From Oxalobacteraceae bacterium UBA6704 (GTDB taxonomy: Bacteria; Pseudomonadota; Gammaproteobacteria; Burkholderiales; Burkholderiaceae_D), in contig DKJA01000105.1 in assembly GCA_002454505.1 (NCBI GenBank), forward strand, positions 1 to 14,423: 14,423 nucleotides of DNA. The letters run 5' to 3'. Of the stretch, positions 14,248 to 14,423 are shown piece by piece (the stretch's first letter is position 1; every line of letters starts with the position of its first letter). A program made the position numbers and the translations under genes. The notes beneath the pieces were generated by a model that was not told the origin of the DNA, searched no databases, and saw only the letters and a list, made by a program, of their open reading frames with translations.

Positions 14248-14423
14248 CCGCTGCCACGCGGCGCGGCCGGTCTGCCCGGCTGGCGCCTGCCATCATCGCG
14301 CTGTGCATCGCGATTCCGCTGGTCAACCTGCTGGGCTGGCTGCTGGGCCTGCGCGCCTTCATCTCCATCGGCGCGGATTTGCCGGCAATGGTGCCGGTGA
14401 CGGCGCTGCTGTCGCTGCTGATC
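14244..14423 (+). CDS. N-terminus of a membrane protein, probably a sensor kinase (partial)
   Basis: From GTG 14244 the frame is open to the window end (60 codons). After a basic start (TRRGRSARLAP) there is a transmembrane helix (IIALCIAIPLVNLLGWLLGL), then a short polar loop and a second hydrophobic stretch (MVPVTALLSLLI). This 'LLGWLLGL ... LPAMVPVTALL' layout resembles the N-terminus of two-helix membrane sensor kinases or diguanylate cyclases. The catalytic part would lie beyond the window. The start has no clear ribosome binding site of its own. Confidence 0.55.
   Translation, partial: MTAATRRGRSARLAPAIIALCIAIPLVNLLGWLLGLRAFISIGADLPAMVPVTALLSLLI

Overview
The window looks like chromosomal DNA of a GC-rich betaproteobacterium, probably an Oxalobacteraceae member close to Massilia, Duganella or Pseudoduganella. 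That placement is an inference. It rests on the high GC of most genes, a DUF4148 protein (a family largely confined to Burkholderiales), and the MASE1-CHASE hybrid kinase architecture. No tRNA, rRNA, CRISPR array or complete insertion sequence was seen.

Layout. Positions 1-265 hold a short low-complexity repeat and a nested inverted-repeat cluster of TGTCGG boxes, placed directly before a 193-residue unrecognised protein (266-847) whose centre resembles RAMA/DUF4357-type domains. A convergent gene on the minus strand (978-2279) encodes an exported GH28 polygalacturonase-like enzyme. Positions 2470-7164 form an AT-richer polymorphic toxin island. Its first gene is a 446-residue effector with only the first ~57 residues of a VgrG spike protein joined to a PoNe-like PD-(D/E)xK DNase. 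Three tandem paralogous immunity genes of the PoNi type (DUF1910-DUF1911) follow, each 339 residues in full form; the third is broken by a one-base frameshift. A 3867-bp hybrid sensor kinase on the minus strand (7173-11039) closes the island. After it come four plus-strand genes: a small DUF4148 secreted protein, a Tat-exported alpha/beta hydrolase, a secreted cupin whose signal peptide is frameshifted in an A-run, and an SDR oxidoreductase. The window ends in the start of a membrane protein, probably another sensor kinase.

The most informative part is the DNA between the immunity genes. Between immunity genes 1 and 2 lies a decayed, still in-frame copy of the last ~30 codons of the neighbouring sensor kinase (4843-4932, minus strand), followed by a decayed copy of the last ~37 codons of the toxin (about 4954-5065). 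Between immunity genes 2 and 3 lies another shorter toxin tail (about 6098-6145). The island therefore reads as stacked toxin-immunity cassettes. Each newer arrival displaced the older toxin, leaving its immunity gene and a toxin stub, and the most recent one apparently brought along the 3' end of a diverged kinase gene from its donor. The VgrG stub at the 5' end and the kinase 3' end look like the two recombination anchors.

The two frameshifts (about 6818-6825 and 12773-12778) both lie in A-rich runs and both look like a single missing base, so sequencing error must be excluded before calling either gene dead.
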